From: Ophiothrix spiculata
Lineage: Eukaryota > Echinodermata > Ophiuroidea > Amphilepidida > Ophiotrichidae
Reading direction: 5' to 3' (one strand)
Assembly (NCBI GenBank): GCA_000969725.1
Contig: JXSR01S005551.1
DNA: 35,020 nt
A model generated the notes under the pieces. It made no database searches. It was not told the DNA's origin and was given only the letters and a program-made list of their open reading frames with translations. Of this stretch, positions 19,460-30,887 are shown piece after piece (positions within the stretch are counted from its first letter, which is position 1; every line of letters starts with the position of its first letter). The translations under genes and the position numbers were made by a program.

Positions 19460-20040
19460 GGCGATTCCAAACTAACGTTTGTGTGTGACCGAAAAATGGA
19501 AAAATTTCACTTTTAAATGACCACAGAACCTAGCCTAAACATTAGATCCACAAGTTTGTTGTTGATAATGGTGCTCACTGGTGGGGTCAAGACATGTAGG
19601 TGTTCAAAAATTAAATTAATTGCCAAAATCCTGAATAAAGTTCATGTAACGTTCGGTAACATTTCTGACATCGGAATCAGTTTTTTGCTCCAAATGACTT
19701 CATCAAAGTGTGAATTCTCTGACATGTTAGCAAATTTTTTATTGTGCTTTACACAGATGATGGGTAACATGTTTACATATGTTTCATGAAAGTGGTAGGA
19801 AATTCTATCGTCACAATTTCTTTTAATGTGTTGTTTGGTGTGGTAACGTTTGTGAAATTTTTGAATGAAAACATGTACTCATTCATGCACGGATAGAAAA
19901 ACTTTACCATTTTTGTTTGAGAAATACTTCCTACGAACTAAGTAACAAACAAATGAATGAAATACCTGCTTATGTGGTCGAATAAAAAAGCTGATTTTTC
20001 CCTTGAAGTCAAAAAAGTTTCATTTTCTGTGGAATGAGCC
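19460..20040 (+). mobile_element. Element with 5-bp TSD, copy 2 (581 bp)
   Basis: It starts GGCGATTCCAA and ends GTGGAATGAGCC, and is flanked by TGCAG on both sides (19455-19459, 20041-20045). It aligns over nearly its whole length, in direct orientation, with the copy at 7632-8201 (for example caagtttgttgttgataatg and agtggtaggaaattctatcg). The 90-aa frame inside is conserved only in its first part between copies and looks non-coding. Confidence 0.85.
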
Positions 20041-20045
20041 TGCAG

Positions 20046-21109
20046 TATGTATCAAGTGACTGAAATCTGGTTTAGAGAATGGCAGGAATCTAGACTTGTT
20101 AGAATCGGAAACAAAGGTGCTCTGTGTGGTGAACTGTCAAAACAGAAACATATATGTTCACTTTTTGTCATCAATTTAGGTAAATGATGTGGTATGTGAA
20201 CTTTGTTACATAAAGAAACAGGTGGTATGTTTGTGAATGAAGTTTAAATTTGATGCAATGTGATTAGGGTTTGAGACTAGGGTCTACCAGGCAGCGCCAT
20301 CCTGGAGTAACATGAACTAGATGAATTTGATGCGAAATATTGCAGACAGATTTGACGGGGCAGCTCAGGTGCTATCCACGTCCTCTGGTGTCACAAATGT
20401 GAAGTGAAGAATGGTAAAATTGGACAGGTTATCTCAACAATTGGGTTAATTTAACCTGATTCCTTTCCACAGCTCATTTGTCTTCTTGACAAAATGACAT
20501 TTTTACATCCATCACTCCTTTCAACTGGCTTTATTGCAATATGACTATTTGTTATTCTACACAGCCTCAGCACACTATACAGATGTTTCCTAGCTGACCA
20601 TTTTAGCCGGACTAAACTCAATTCCACTTATAAGTTATAGTATCTTTTTAGGTCCACCTCTGTGTATACGTAACGGAAGTAAAATATTACAAAACATTGA
20701 AAAGATCCAGTCACAATCTTACACTAGAATTAGCCAAGGTCTTCAAATTTCCCTCCATTTAACCTTGTGCATACAAAAACGAATTTGAGTTTGATTTTGT
20801 TTATATTTTTCCTAGGCCTGTTTAGAAGCAATATGCTCCATTCCTTGATTTTTGAAACTTACCCTGGATCAATGAAGTGTAAATCAAATAATAATGTAAC
20901 AAAGTGCTTATTATCAGGAGAATTTACAAGGGACATATTTCCAAGAAGTGCTGTTGTACCTAGGTGTGAGTTGACCCCTTTCCATTATAGTGCCAAATTG
21001 GTTGCAGCATAAAAAATAGGTCGGTGATGTGACATACGACATGGCTATTGACTCTTTGCATGTTACAGGATTTGTGATAGAGCCTCAGTCTGGAGAGTGA
21101 ATTTTCTAC
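20046..21109. other. Intron sequence, nothing recognised
   Basis: The 81-residue frame at 20767-21012 has no recognisable domain. Slightly GC-richer sequence at 20275-20400 (caggcagcgccatcctgg) has no clear identity. Confidence 0.45.
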
Positions 21110-21113
21110 TTAA

Positions 21114-21593
21114 CCCTTTGAACCCGACGAGCCGGTATACCGGCTCACATGTGCAGGTACTGTTAACCCGATGAGCCGGTTTACCGGCTTCAAGGTCATG
21201 TGTCAGAAATTTGATGTGTCTGTCAACAGGCATGGGTAGTTAAAATTTCCAATTGTCTTATTTATATCGGAAGACATCAATAAAACTTTGAACACATGGT
21301 TGATCGGCCATTCTGCTCATAATTCCTCACATTTTCGTAATTTTGATCAAATTTTCAACAAATATGGCTTCGCCCATAGACTACAACGTAAATGTCGAAT
21401 ATGTTGGTCGACATAAATAGTATTTTTTTGTTAATGCTAATTATTGGAACAATTCAGATAAGTGTAAAATGTGAAGGTAAAGCAAGAAAAATCAAAATTA
21501 AAGTAATATTAGGCGTTATATTGTGTTTTTTAACTTTCGGGTTGGTCCGGGTCAGCGGTACAGATGCACATGGAATGGCCAGAGTTCAAAGGG
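21114..21593. mobile_element. piggyBac-like MITE with TTAA target (480 bp)
   Basis: TTAA flanks (21110-21113, 21594-21597) enclose inverted ends CCCTTTGAACCC and GAGTTCAAAGGG. CCC(T) termini plus TTAA are the signature of piggyBac. Two direct copies of a palindromic word, gagccggtataccggctc and gagccggtttaccggctt, lie just inside the left end. A further gcaaaGGGTTAA at about 21874-21885 could be a second right end. The 69-aa frame inside has no transposase features. Confidence 0.78.
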
Positions 21594-21597
21594 TTAA

Positions 21598-22632
21598 GTA
21601 AACTACATAAATGTAGTTTATGTAGTCTACTATGTTTGTTCTGCTTGCGTGGAATGCGTTTAAATTATGGACACGCAATTGAGGATGCATCTAGCTGCAT
21701 ATGCGGCAAACTGCGTACATATTTGACCTCAAGATCGAGGGTCTTCCACATAATCCAGCACTTGCAGATTGTGCTAAGGATAAAGGTCTTGACTAAGCAA
21801 GGTTTATATATAGATCCATACAAATTGCTCCAAAAATTGCCCACGGCCTGACACAATTGTAGGAGGTTGAACTGCAAAGGGTTAATTTTGCTACACAGAA
21901 CTTTCCAATCTGACATTGATTCCATATATCATGTGTGATCAAGTCCAGATACCTTGCAGGAAATTTCAGTCACCAGGAACTTCCCCATTTATGATCTGTA
22001 TATGGGGACCTAGATGGTGAGCATAATGGATTAAAGTGTGCTAGATGTGTGATGGAGGTTGGGGTGAAGAGGTGAACGAAAGAACATGTTAAGCTGTGAG
22101 AAGGAAGGCACGATTTTGTTGGAATTTATCTTATCTCTTCCATCTGATTTTGTACTAAAGTTTCGGATAGTGTCATATAGAAAATAGATAAAACCCAGTT
22201 GAATGTTATATGTTGAAATGTATTGATCCTTCTTTTCACAGGTAATAGTGATTTCCTGCAATTTTAAAGATTTGAACTTGCCCAAAATTGGTCTGTAAGA
22301 CTGTCATGAAAATGAAAAATTAGATCAACTCAAATGCAGTTCACTTCCATATTAGCGAACAAATCTGCAACTCATACATAGTTTCTGTGATACACTTTAT
22401 TATAGATTTCAATCTAATGCCATACTGAACTGATTAAGTCTGTGATAGGCACAACACAAAATAGCATCTTGCAGACATTAATGTGTCTGCATATAGTTAC
22501 CCATAATGTCCAGTAATGGTCTGCCTTAACCACTTGTATGCTTACCTTTACACTTCCATGTCATAGAGACCGATGCTACATAGCATGGTTTTTGTGCATG
22601 AATATGTGAGCTTTGAACCTCAATATCTCACC
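21598..22632. other. Intron sequence next to the piggyBac-like MITE
   Basis: Contains a short palindrome aactacataaatgtagttt at about 21600 and a possible extra piggyBac end (aaagggttaa near 21876). Frames of 84-95 residues on both strands overlap and show no domains. Confidence 0.4.
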
Positions 22633-22634
22633 TA

Positions 22635-22870
22635 CAATCCTCGCAAAAAGTTGTTGGAACACTTTAGTGCACACAACTGCAAAACTAAATCAATAAGTCA
22701 ATTGAAGAGCTGTTAACATTAGGCTGCTTTTCCCTTCCCCCTTCCCCATCATTCAATGTTGCGACACCGAAATCACAAGGATTTCCAATGCCGCAACATT
22801 GAATGGGGGAGGGGGGGGTACACTTACGCTTAAATAAACCCGGGTGTTCCAAGACTTTTTGCGGGGATTG
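22635..22870. mobile_element. Tc1-like MITE (236 bp)
   Basis: The ends caatcctcgcaaaaagttgt followed by tggaacac, and gtgttccaagactttttgcg followed by gggattg, are inverted repeats flanked by TA (22633-22634, 22871-22872). The CAAAAAGT..TTGGAACA layout is reminiscent of Tc1-family termini. A second internal inverted repeat pairs ccattcaatgttgcg-like and cgcaacattgaatggggg. Confidence 0.75.
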
Positions 22871-23003
22871 TAGCTAGGAAAATGTCAGATTTCTTATTGT
22901 ACCTATATATATGCAGCTGCAGGGTGCTGTGAGCTCCATGGCTTTGATAAGAGCAGAGCAACATGCTATGCTAAAAGGAGGCCTTCAGTACTCACTTTTT
23001 TAA

Positions 23004-23601
23004 GGTGGCTTAGCACAGATAGAGTTCCTCTATTTATTTTTCTTATTTTTTGATATATGCTGTTTTCATATGTGCTGATCACATTTCTGAAATAAAAAAG
23101 GGGCATCCCCAACTTAGTTTTTGAGGAAAAATTCATTTAAAAAACACTATGTTTAACCACTTTTTACCATTAACTTTTGTGGTGAAATCAAAATAAATAA
23201 CAACAAAAAATTAGACAAAAACACTTGTAATTAAAAAAACGGCTCTATTTTTTCCCTCTGTTTCACATATGTTTCGGTCCTTATCTTTAAAAAGATGTAA
23301 TAGAAAAATATGGTCACCGTCTTACTTTTTGAGATATTAAGCAAAATTAAGCCCAATATTGGTATTTTTTTAGCAATGACTAATACCTTAAGCACTGTGC
23401 GCTTTGAGCCCTGCGGCTTTAGGAGTAACGCTCATGGTCTTGTGCCTTAATATAAAAATGACGCACGTGTAAGATCGCGTTTTATTAAAGCGCAAGATAC
23501 AGTACGCCAAAAATATGCTAAAAGCCCTGGATAAATATACTTTGAAATTGTGTCTGATATCAGCTCACTAGTGTCCAACACTGTTTCTGTGCTAAGCCAC
23601 C
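23004..23601. mobile_element. TTAA-type MITE (598 bp)
   Basis: The ends ggtggcttagcacaga and tctgtgctaagccacc are perfect inverted repeats flanked by TTAA (23000-23003, 23602-23605). The interior shares ggtcaccg.cttA-type words with the element at 29851-30304, which has similar GGTG ends. piggyBac or Kolobok is possible; no transposase is present. Confidence 0.8.
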
Positions 23602-23605
23602 TTAA

Positions 23606-24323
23606 AAGGGGACCTACATATTCATTGCTATCACCAAAGTTGTTTTAACAACTTGCGTTCATCCAAAATTGAATCTTGCATTTCTTGAAGTTGAACAGGG
23701 GCTACTTTTGTTTTAATCTCAAAAAGAGGCACTTGTGTAAATTTATCTGAGATGACAGTTTGGGAAATAGGCTATGTCTCTTTCTATAATGTTTGAATTA
23801 AACAGGCGGGGGCAGCCGCGATTTAGTAGAAGCGACTAAATTTAGGGACTAGGGATTTCTAAAACGCAAATTTAGGATACATTTTTACATGTCTTTCTAT
23901 TGGCGCATTAATATTGAAAATGTTACAAAAATTATATTTTTACCTTTATTCAAATAATTACAGAAGTGCTCCTATAATGCTACACTTTATTGCATTATTT
24001 CAAAACCGCTGGGGTTCATGCGTGAATCCCATTCGTAGCAAAGAAATTTGAAGTTTATTTGATGCACTATTTTAACATAATGAAAATTACACAGCAACAC
24101 CGCAGAAGGTAACTCGATCAAATATGGTAGCAAAGAGGTACGGCCACCGTCGTCTGGAATTGAAAAGAAAACCCACAGTGTAATGATAGATTGGCATTGC
24201 GCTTGGATGTGGTTGGCAACATGTCTCTTAATATTTTAAACATTTGAACAGGTTCGTAATCGCCAGCAATATTTAAAAACAAATCATGTCTTATTTTTTC
24301 CTCTCGTTAACTTTACCCAACAG
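23606..24323. other. Intron sequence before exon d
   Basis: A short inverted repeat atttagt/actaaat flanks agaagcg near 23820-23842. No gene or clear transposon. Confidence 0.45.
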
Positions 24324-24422
24324 AATGACAACGTCAGCTGTGGCAGCACAACTCAAGTTTGGTCAGACCTCTGTGGACATCAGTAAGCTTATGGCTTTCA
24401 GAGATGACAAAGGACAACGAAT
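24324..24422 (+). CDS. NFX1: NFX1 exon d: linker exon
   Basis: 99 nt, entered in phase 2 and left in phase 2. The acceptor is ttacccaacag and the donor gtaagt. The product starts KMTTSAVAAQL and contains VDISKLMAF followed by a charged run DDKGQR. The VDISKL block corresponds to the VEISKL-like block of the NFX1 linker, between the last cysteine-rich segment and the LEC motif. No metal ligands are present. A transposon begins only about 25 bases after the donor. Confidence 0.85.
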
Positions 24423-24447
24423 GTAAGTAATTGGGTGTCTCTCTACC

Positions 24448-24821
24448 CCAGGGGGGTACTCAAATTTGGTTTGGGTATGGACGTGCCTCTTAGAAATTTG
24501 GAAAGCCACCCATCCAAATACCAATTTTTAAGAAAAATTGACCCATCCAAATTCCAAATCTTGTAAATTTTGAGCCAAATTTAATCAAAAACCTCATTTT
24601 TTCTGTCCAAATTTGCTCTATTTTGGCAAAATTTTCTAATATTTTGAGAAGAAATGTCCAAATTTGCGGCATTTGGCGCACATTTCTGAAAATTTTGAAA
24701 AGAAAACTATCAAAATGCCACATTTTGCAAAGAAAAAGGACCGATTGGAACACCAGAAAGCCTGAATTTGCGGCACGTCCCCATAACTCCTTTTTTACTA
24801 AGTAGCCCCCCCCCCACCGGG
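24448..24821. mobile_element. G-tract MITE with 9-bp TSD (374 bp)
   Basis: It begins ccaggggggtactcaaattt and ends agtagcccccccccaccggg, and is flanked by ctctctacc on both sides (24439-24447, 24822-24830). The interior is A/T-rich with repeated tccaaat and aaattttg words. It starts about 25 bp after the exon d donor. The 87-aa minus frame within is repeat-derived. Confidence 0.78.
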
Positions 24822-25242
24822 CTCTCTACCTGTCAAGCACAATTTGAATCACTCAAGTAATTGGATAATAGCACAGGGATGATAAAGAAACGGTCAATGG
24901 CCTATAATTATTTCATATATTTAAGACAACATTATTTTTTCCCAGAAAATCAAGAAACATGGTAGGTGGTGGTTGTGATTGTTTTAATTTTAAAATTCAA
25001 AATTAAAGTGTACAACTTTCTGATACAAAGAGTTACAAAGCTCATTCAGTATTTAGGTTTAAAGCACATTGTGATTATCATGTCGTGCAAACCCTGACCA
25101 ATGTGCTTATTTAGTTTTAGTATTTTAGTGTAGGTCTCTGGTCAGGATGAGAGGAGGGAGCTATTACAAGGTGACATACAAGTCGAAAGAAACTTGCCAC
25201 AATCATTTAATTGTGAACTTCAAAACAAATGATGACATTTTC

Positions 25243-25586
25243 CCAGGGGGTACTTACATTGACGGAAGTGTATGTGCCGCCCTCAAGACCCCTCTTTCAA
25301 GCCTCCTCTTCCGCTCCCCAAGATGATCTTTTCCAAATGAATTCAGTTCCGAAAACCCCATTTTCAAAGAAAATGAATCAAAAGTGTGCTTTATTATGTT
25401 TTCAAGCTAATTTTGAGCAATTTTCAGCTCAAATAGTCATTTTTATGGGAAAAAAGCAGTTCCAGAGACCTCAATTCGGGAGAAACCATAGACCCTATTT
25501 TTGACCAAAAATCTGTTCCTCAAGACCCTATGTTGGATATCGCGGATCTCACATACCTTCCAAAAAATTTTGAGTACCCTCCGTGG
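25243..25586. mobile_element. G-tract MITE with 8-9 bp TSD (344 bp)
   Basis: It begins ccagggggtactta and ends gagtaccctccgtgg; the flanks acattttc (25235-25242 and 25587-25594) are identical, and a G before each could extend this to 9 bp. The interior has recurrent caagacc, accccat and ttttga words, like the element at 27672. Confidence 0.78.
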
Positions 25587-25594
25587 ACATTTTC

Positions 25595-27663
25595 TGAAGT
25601 AGATAATTTTAAAGCAAATACAATAATTCTTTCCAGATCTAAATCATCATTTGCTGTGGAGCTTATATTGTGAGTTAAGCCTTCCAAACCACAGTTTACA
25701 ATTGATTGATCGTATTTACAGGTGTACATTATTAAGATGTAAGCTTTACCATGTAAATCCTTTTTAACATAAAGCCTCAGGGCTAAAACTTATAAAGGAG
25801 TTCTCTGTCCTGTCATAAATATATCATTACAAGTTAAAGCCTTTGTGAAGACAGTAATTGTGCCCCTATATCGGGTCAGAGGAAGTGAACTACTTCTTGA
25901 TTGCATGCAGTTAATCAGTTTATTCACTGCAAGTTAATGATGTTGGTACTTTTCAACATCTGTATTGCATTTACATCTATGTGAAACGTCCTCTCAACTA
26001 TTGCACAAATCTGTTGCCTGTGTGTTTTGTGAGGTTCCTTTTCAGTTTGACTTTGCATTTTCATCTCACCATCGAGATATTATAGTATATGAGGGGTGCT
26101 TTGGCAAAAATGAGAGGAAAGTCACAAATTTCAAAATTGAGTGTATGACATATTTTAATTCTCTATAATCTCAGCTTTTGAATGATATATAATATGTCAC
26201 ACTTTCTTTTTCCATTCTTTATTTAGAGATCGAAATCCAAAGCAGTCCACTGAAAATATTGCAATAAAAATTAGCTGGAAATCGATTCCAAAGATACCGA
26301 TTACTATAGTGTATTATAGCAACATGCAATCAATTAACCGTGAATTATTGCACTTCCCGACAAATTTGACCTTCAAAACTTTAGGTACAGGTAAACACTT
26401 ATCCATGGATGTGTTTTATGTCAAAAAAATGAAATTTGACTTTTTCACCCTATTTTTGCTTAGATGCCATTTATTCAAAATGTAGATTTGTGACTTTCCT
26501 TCTCATTTTGGCAGAGCAGCCCACATATTCTGATGATCCCACAGATGTCTTTTGTAGCACTTGAGTCATTAATTAAGAAAGATAAGATTAATTGCTTGCT
26601 TCCCTCATGCACTAATGCACTGTGTTTTAGGAAAAATGATTGGTAGATCAGAGAAGTTTATGAAAATTCTCTTTTTAAACTGCTTAAACAAGCCCATGCA
26701 TCTAAGTGAACATGATTTTAAATGACAGTAATAGTTAAGTCAAACATTGTGGGCAGTATTCTTTTGTACAGTAAATAGAGTTTTAATTCAAATTCTCCAA
26801 TCCTGTTAAAATTGGTTTTGAAGGTGATGCAACCTTTCTTCTTTAATTGTTATAGTTTAACTGGATTTAGAAATATGGTGTATAGTCATTCCATGTGAAT
26901 AATTGTTCATTTTTGATAACAATTTTTTTTCTGTGTCAAATGTAGGTTAAATGTATCAGATATATCTGGCATTAACATTTAGTGTTATACCGTGATATTG
27001 AATGCATTTTATGTTTTTTGCTTGAAGCATGGATGGTAAATTTGTGAAGAGCTGTCAATTTTATCTGATGAGACATGCTCCAGTTGAAGTAGACTAGGCA
27101 ATTAAGAACTAGGTCACAGTGTTACTAGATGTAACTCCCAAATGTAGGCTTCACTTTGGAAATGAATGTTACTCCAAAATTAATTTCATGTATGCTACCT
27201 ACCATTATATACCGATTGGTTTGATTTGAGCCAGTCAATAGTTCTTTACTATTACCCTCTTCAAACAAAATCAGTATAAAACAAATATTGACTGCTTTTT
27301 AATTTTGGCAATAGTAAAAAACAATTCCCCTCAGTGATCTTGAGACAATCATACTATTTTCCTTGGTATTTGGTCTCAGGAAACAGTATAAGTCTCAAGA
27401 TGACATCCAACACCTCGGGATCAGTAATTTTCAGTACTTCCCTCGATACCATGTTGTATTTGTATACTATAATTGCTCTCATTGGCAGTCAATATTTGTA
27501 TAATATTTGTCTAATGAAATTTTAAACCAATTACTTTATAAATTATTTTTTAGCTGGCGTAAGTTTACAGAAGCCACTTTTTTGCAGATTTAATAGTTGC
27601 AAATGTTGGACATAATTTATATATTCTTCATTAGCATTGGCTTAATAATGTTTACAGACTTAT
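25595..27663. other. Intron sequence without recognised features (2.1 kb)
   Basis: The longest block free of detected repeats in the window. All frames are short (67 residues or fewer) and without domains. Plain AT-rich intron. Confidence 0.5.
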
Positions 27664-27671
27664 ATTTTGGC

Positions 27672-28032
27672 CCCGGGGGGCTCACTCACATATGAGCAGG
27701 GTACTTATGTCCAGCGGTCAAGACCCCCTTTTCAGGCCTCCAGGCCGCTCATCAGATCCCCATTTTCAGTATGGTTCAGTTCTTTAGACCCCCATTTCGA
27801 AGAAAAATACAACATTTTAGCTCCAACTACAGAAATTGATCAAAAATGTGTTAAATTTTTTAGCTCAGATACCTATTTTTGAGCTTTTTTGGCAAAAATG
27901 TCAGTTCACTAGACCCTCAAAAATCAGTTTCAAAGGCCAAATGTATGCTCAAAATCAGTTCAGTAGACCCCCAATCCAGCGCTTCGAGCCTGACATACCT
28001 ATCATTTTCAAATTTGAGGCCCCCCCCCCTGG
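27672..28032. mobile_element. G-tract MITE with 8-bp TSD (361 bp)
   Basis: It begins cccggggggctcac and ends gaggccccccccctgg, flanked by attttggc (27664-27671 and 28033-28040). The interior holds recurrent agacccc and caaaaat words, suggesting internal short repeats, like the element at 25243. The long forward frames crossing it (71, 154 and 86 aa) are artefacts. Confidence 0.78.
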
Positions 28033-28328
28033 ATTTTGGCAGATGCCATTTATTGCTGGAAAAGGATCTTTCTGCAATACATGGCAATATGCAAAATTAT
28101 GTCAGTGTCTTGGGATCTTATCATGGAATAGGAGAATAAACATTGTACCTTTTCTACATGCTTCGGTTATTTTAGGTTTGCTAAAGGCCGTTTGCCTTTC
28201 AGACTCCAAACCTGTTTTTGAAGTTATGATAACATGTATAAAAATGAGCATTCAGCAAGGAGTATTACTTCCTCTGAGCTCTCCTGACTTATGGCTATAG
28301 ATTAAAGCTTCCATGACTGAAGGCATTA

Positions 28329-28701
28329 GGCCTAAAAAAAATATATATTTGTTTGCCTTCCGCAACCGACCCTAAAATGTCAAAAATTTGAGTCGGGTAT
28401 TTTAGTTTTTTTTTTTCTTCAAACACCTAAAATATGAAAACTCAATATTTTCTAAACTCAAAATTTAGCAGTACAAAGTCACATTTAGTAGTATAAAATG
28501 CATATTTACTCTAATTAAGTAATGACCCACAATCTCTGATGAAGCCCTGTATTGCTTGGTATTCGCGATAAAATCAATGGAATGAGATCATTCTTTAAAA
28601 TATATGTGCGGAGTAAAAAAAAAAGAAGATAAACCGACCGACTGACCAAAAATTTTAATTTGTCCACTGGAGGGCAAACAAACAATTTATTTTTTTAGGC
28701 C
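28329..28701. mobile_element. PIF/Harbinger-like MITE, family 1, second copy (373 bp)
   Basis: Inverted relative to 3953-4337 and aligned with it across its length (for example cgggtattttagt against the complement of the other copy, and cctaaaatatgaaaactcaa). It has GGCC ends with TTA on both sides (28326-28328, 28702-28704). Subterminal words ttgtttgcc and gggcaaacaaac pair. Confidence 0.9.
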
Positions 28702-29020
28702 TTACTGTTATGAACCTGGTTGATAACTCTTTGTCAGGCAAGACACTTCTTTTTAATATCAGATGCTTTATATTTTCCAAATTTAGAATGTTTTACCGTC
28801 CTGATTTCCTCGTCATATTGGCCTTCAGCACTTTTCCAATGCAATTATGTGAAATCCCCTGCAGCTAAACAAACAAATGAAATATGATACAACATAGTCC
28901 AGTCCAGACTCATGAACCTGTACTAAATTCTTTATCGGGACATTTTTATATGATGACTATGTGAAATCTGTTTTTGCCTATACAATAATTGTCACATGTG
29001 TTTATTCTATTTTTTCCCAG

Positions 29021-29062
29021 TTTGGAATGCACCGAGGAGTGTGCTAGACTTGAACGCATCAG
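29021..29062 (+). CDS. NFX1: NFX1 exon e: 42-nt microexon with LEC..EC motif
   Basis: 42 nt, phase 2 to phase 2, with a strong acceptor tttttcccag and donor gtaagc. It encodes LECTEECARLERI, matching the strongly conserved LEC-x2-EC-x2-LER motif between the zinc fingers and the R3H domain of NFX1. It is far too short to be called as an open reading frame, but frame continuity with both neighbours and the motif make it secure. Confidence 0.9.
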
Positions 29063-29197
29063 GTAAGCTCAGTTTATCAGATTTTTTTAATTAGAAAACT
29101 GATAGATAAAAATGTTGATAAATAACACAAATTTTGAGAATCAATTGTTTCATAGTGGTCCTATTGATTTGTCATACATCTTTGCAAATGGCATATA

Positions 29198-29435
29198 GAG
29201 GCCCTGCATGCTTTTATCGATTTATACCAAACAAAGGATTTGGACTGGTGACCTTTCCCGTAAAAAATGGCGTATCGCAGTCCATTCAACAAAATACTGT
29301 AATTAACCTACTGATAATGGTGCATTTTTATTGATTGGACAAAAATTAAGTGTTTGATAATGGTCACACTTCTATTGAGAATGCATTTGAGCAATCCGCC
29401 ATTTTTACGGTATTCTATGTAACATGCAGGGCCTC
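29198..29435. mobile_element. Small MITE, TA-flanked (238 bp)
   Basis: The ends gaggccctgcatg and catgcagggcctc are perfect inverted repeats flanked by TA (29196-29197, 29436-29437). Inside, ccgtaaaaaatggcg and cgccatttttacgg form a second near-perfect pair. Confidence 0.7.
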
Positions 29436-29850
29436 TATTGCTTCAATTAATCATTCTAACTCAATCAGAAATCAATAATTGAAGACCCATGTGTTCCCAG
29501 TCATTTGGAATCGGCAACTATCCAAATAGTTTTTGACAACATTTTGAATGTGTGTCAGTTTTTGTATGGCCTACATTATGTTGTCTTTCCGCTAAATTAT
29601 CTTATGTAATGTGCAGGATTATGTTGTGTTGCAGTTGGCAATATTCCATCGGAACAAGAGTCCCTAGATGGGAAACCATGTTTATCAATGCACTTTGGTA
29701 TAGAGGGATGTAGGACCCAATCATAAAACTTGAGAATCAGTTTTAATCAGCGATCAATCCACATAACTGTTGTTATCTTTACAACTTCATACAAGTTTTA
29801 AACCATCGGTTGCACAATTAACTAAAGAATTGATATCAATTTTGAATTAA

Positions 29851-30304
29851 GGTGTTTGGTCCATGATAGATCTGCCCGAAGATTTTTAGTAAAAATCGGC
29901 GTGAATGATATTTTATCGATGTAGAACCGATTTTTTAAATAAAAATTGGGGGTCATCGGACTCGTTTTTGCATGAGAGTCGGTTTAAAAATAGTATTTTT
30001 TGAGGTTTTTAGGGGAAAATTAGTACAGTGGTCTATGGGAAATGTGGCAAAAGTGACATTATTTAGTGTTGATTCAAAAAATCTGCCCGAGCATTTTTGT
30101 TAATTTTTTCAAAAAAGTTGCGCACAAGTATGTTCTTTCAAATAAAACAATAAAAATTTGGGGTCACCGACTTAATTTTCCAGAAAAATATTAAAATATT
30201 GCAAATTTTAGCTTCAAAACACTACTCAGAGTAAATGCGCATGCGTATTGTGACACTTACCAACTTGGACACTAGCGCGTACTTGTACACGTGGACCAGA
30301 CACC
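29851..30304. mobile_element. TTAA-type MITE (454 bp)
   Basis: The ends ggtgtttggtccatg and cgtggaccagacacc are inverted repeats with two mismatches, flanked by TTAA (29847-29850, 30305-30308). The interior has atctgcccgaa..ttttt twice and aatgcgcatgcgtattg near the right end. Confidence 0.78.
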
Positions 30305-30478
30305 TTAAAAATCAAGTGCAATTGCAGGACTCGCATGTTTTTAATTGGACATTTGATTACTGTTTTAGGATTTTGGAGCATAATAAACAATTGTGCTGGT
30401 TATCTGTTTAGTTTTCTTAAATTAGGTAACATTTTGTTTAAATATAATAATATGATATGAATGCATTTGGTATTTCAG

Positions 30479-30565
30479 GAACTTCCGAGATGCACTCCAC
30501 ATCAATGATCCTGACCTGAGTGGTAGTGCGCCAAACTACATACCATGGCTTAAAGATCAAGCTAA
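30479..30565 (+). CDS. NFX1: NFX1 exon f: linker exon
   Basis: 87 nt, phase 2 to phase 2, with acceptor ggtatttcag and donor gtaagt. The product is an (A)LHI-containing helix followed by NDPDLSG..PNYIPWLKDQAK. It corresponds to the variable part of the NFX1 linker with the conserved A-L/F-HI helix and a lysine-rich end. A SINE starts about 55 bases downstream of the donor. Confidence 0.88.
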
Positions 30566-30619
30566 GTAAGTAGCTAACATTGAATATATACCACCAAAAG
30601 CATTATTATCATTATTATG

Positions 30620-30887
30620 AGGAAGCAGGTAGTGCAGTGGTAATTCCCTTGCTTTGCACCAATGAGCCCAGGGTTGTTGTGGGTTTAATCCCTGGTCTCG
30701 GCGCTGTATGTGCAATTGGTTGCCAGTCCAAACTTGCTTCCGCAGGTTTTCCTCCGGGTGCTCCAGTTTTCCTCCTGCATCTAAAACTGGTAAATAAATC
30801 TGACCATTTGACAGAGGACCCTCATGGAAAGCAGTGCTAGAAGCTGATGAGGCTATCCTTTATAAATATTTATTTATTTATTTATTG
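30620..30887 (+). repeat. tRNA-derived SINE with (ATTT)n tail
   Basis: The A-box region gcaggtagtgcagtggtaat (30625) is followed by the B box gggtttaatccctgg (30681-30695). The body contains tttcctccgggtgctccagt, a recognisable SINE body word, and the tail is a TATTT run at about 30864-30887. It starts about 55 bases beyond the exon f donor. The 86-aa frame across it is spurious. Confidence 0.78.

Noticed and set aside
24490-24753. 87-residue minus-strand frame rich in F, W and K
   Set aside because: Product of repeated ccaaat/aaattttg words inside the G-tract MITE.
27836-28300. 154-residue forward frame
   Set aside because: It spans the G-tract MITE at 27672-28032 and its flank; no domain, no splice context.
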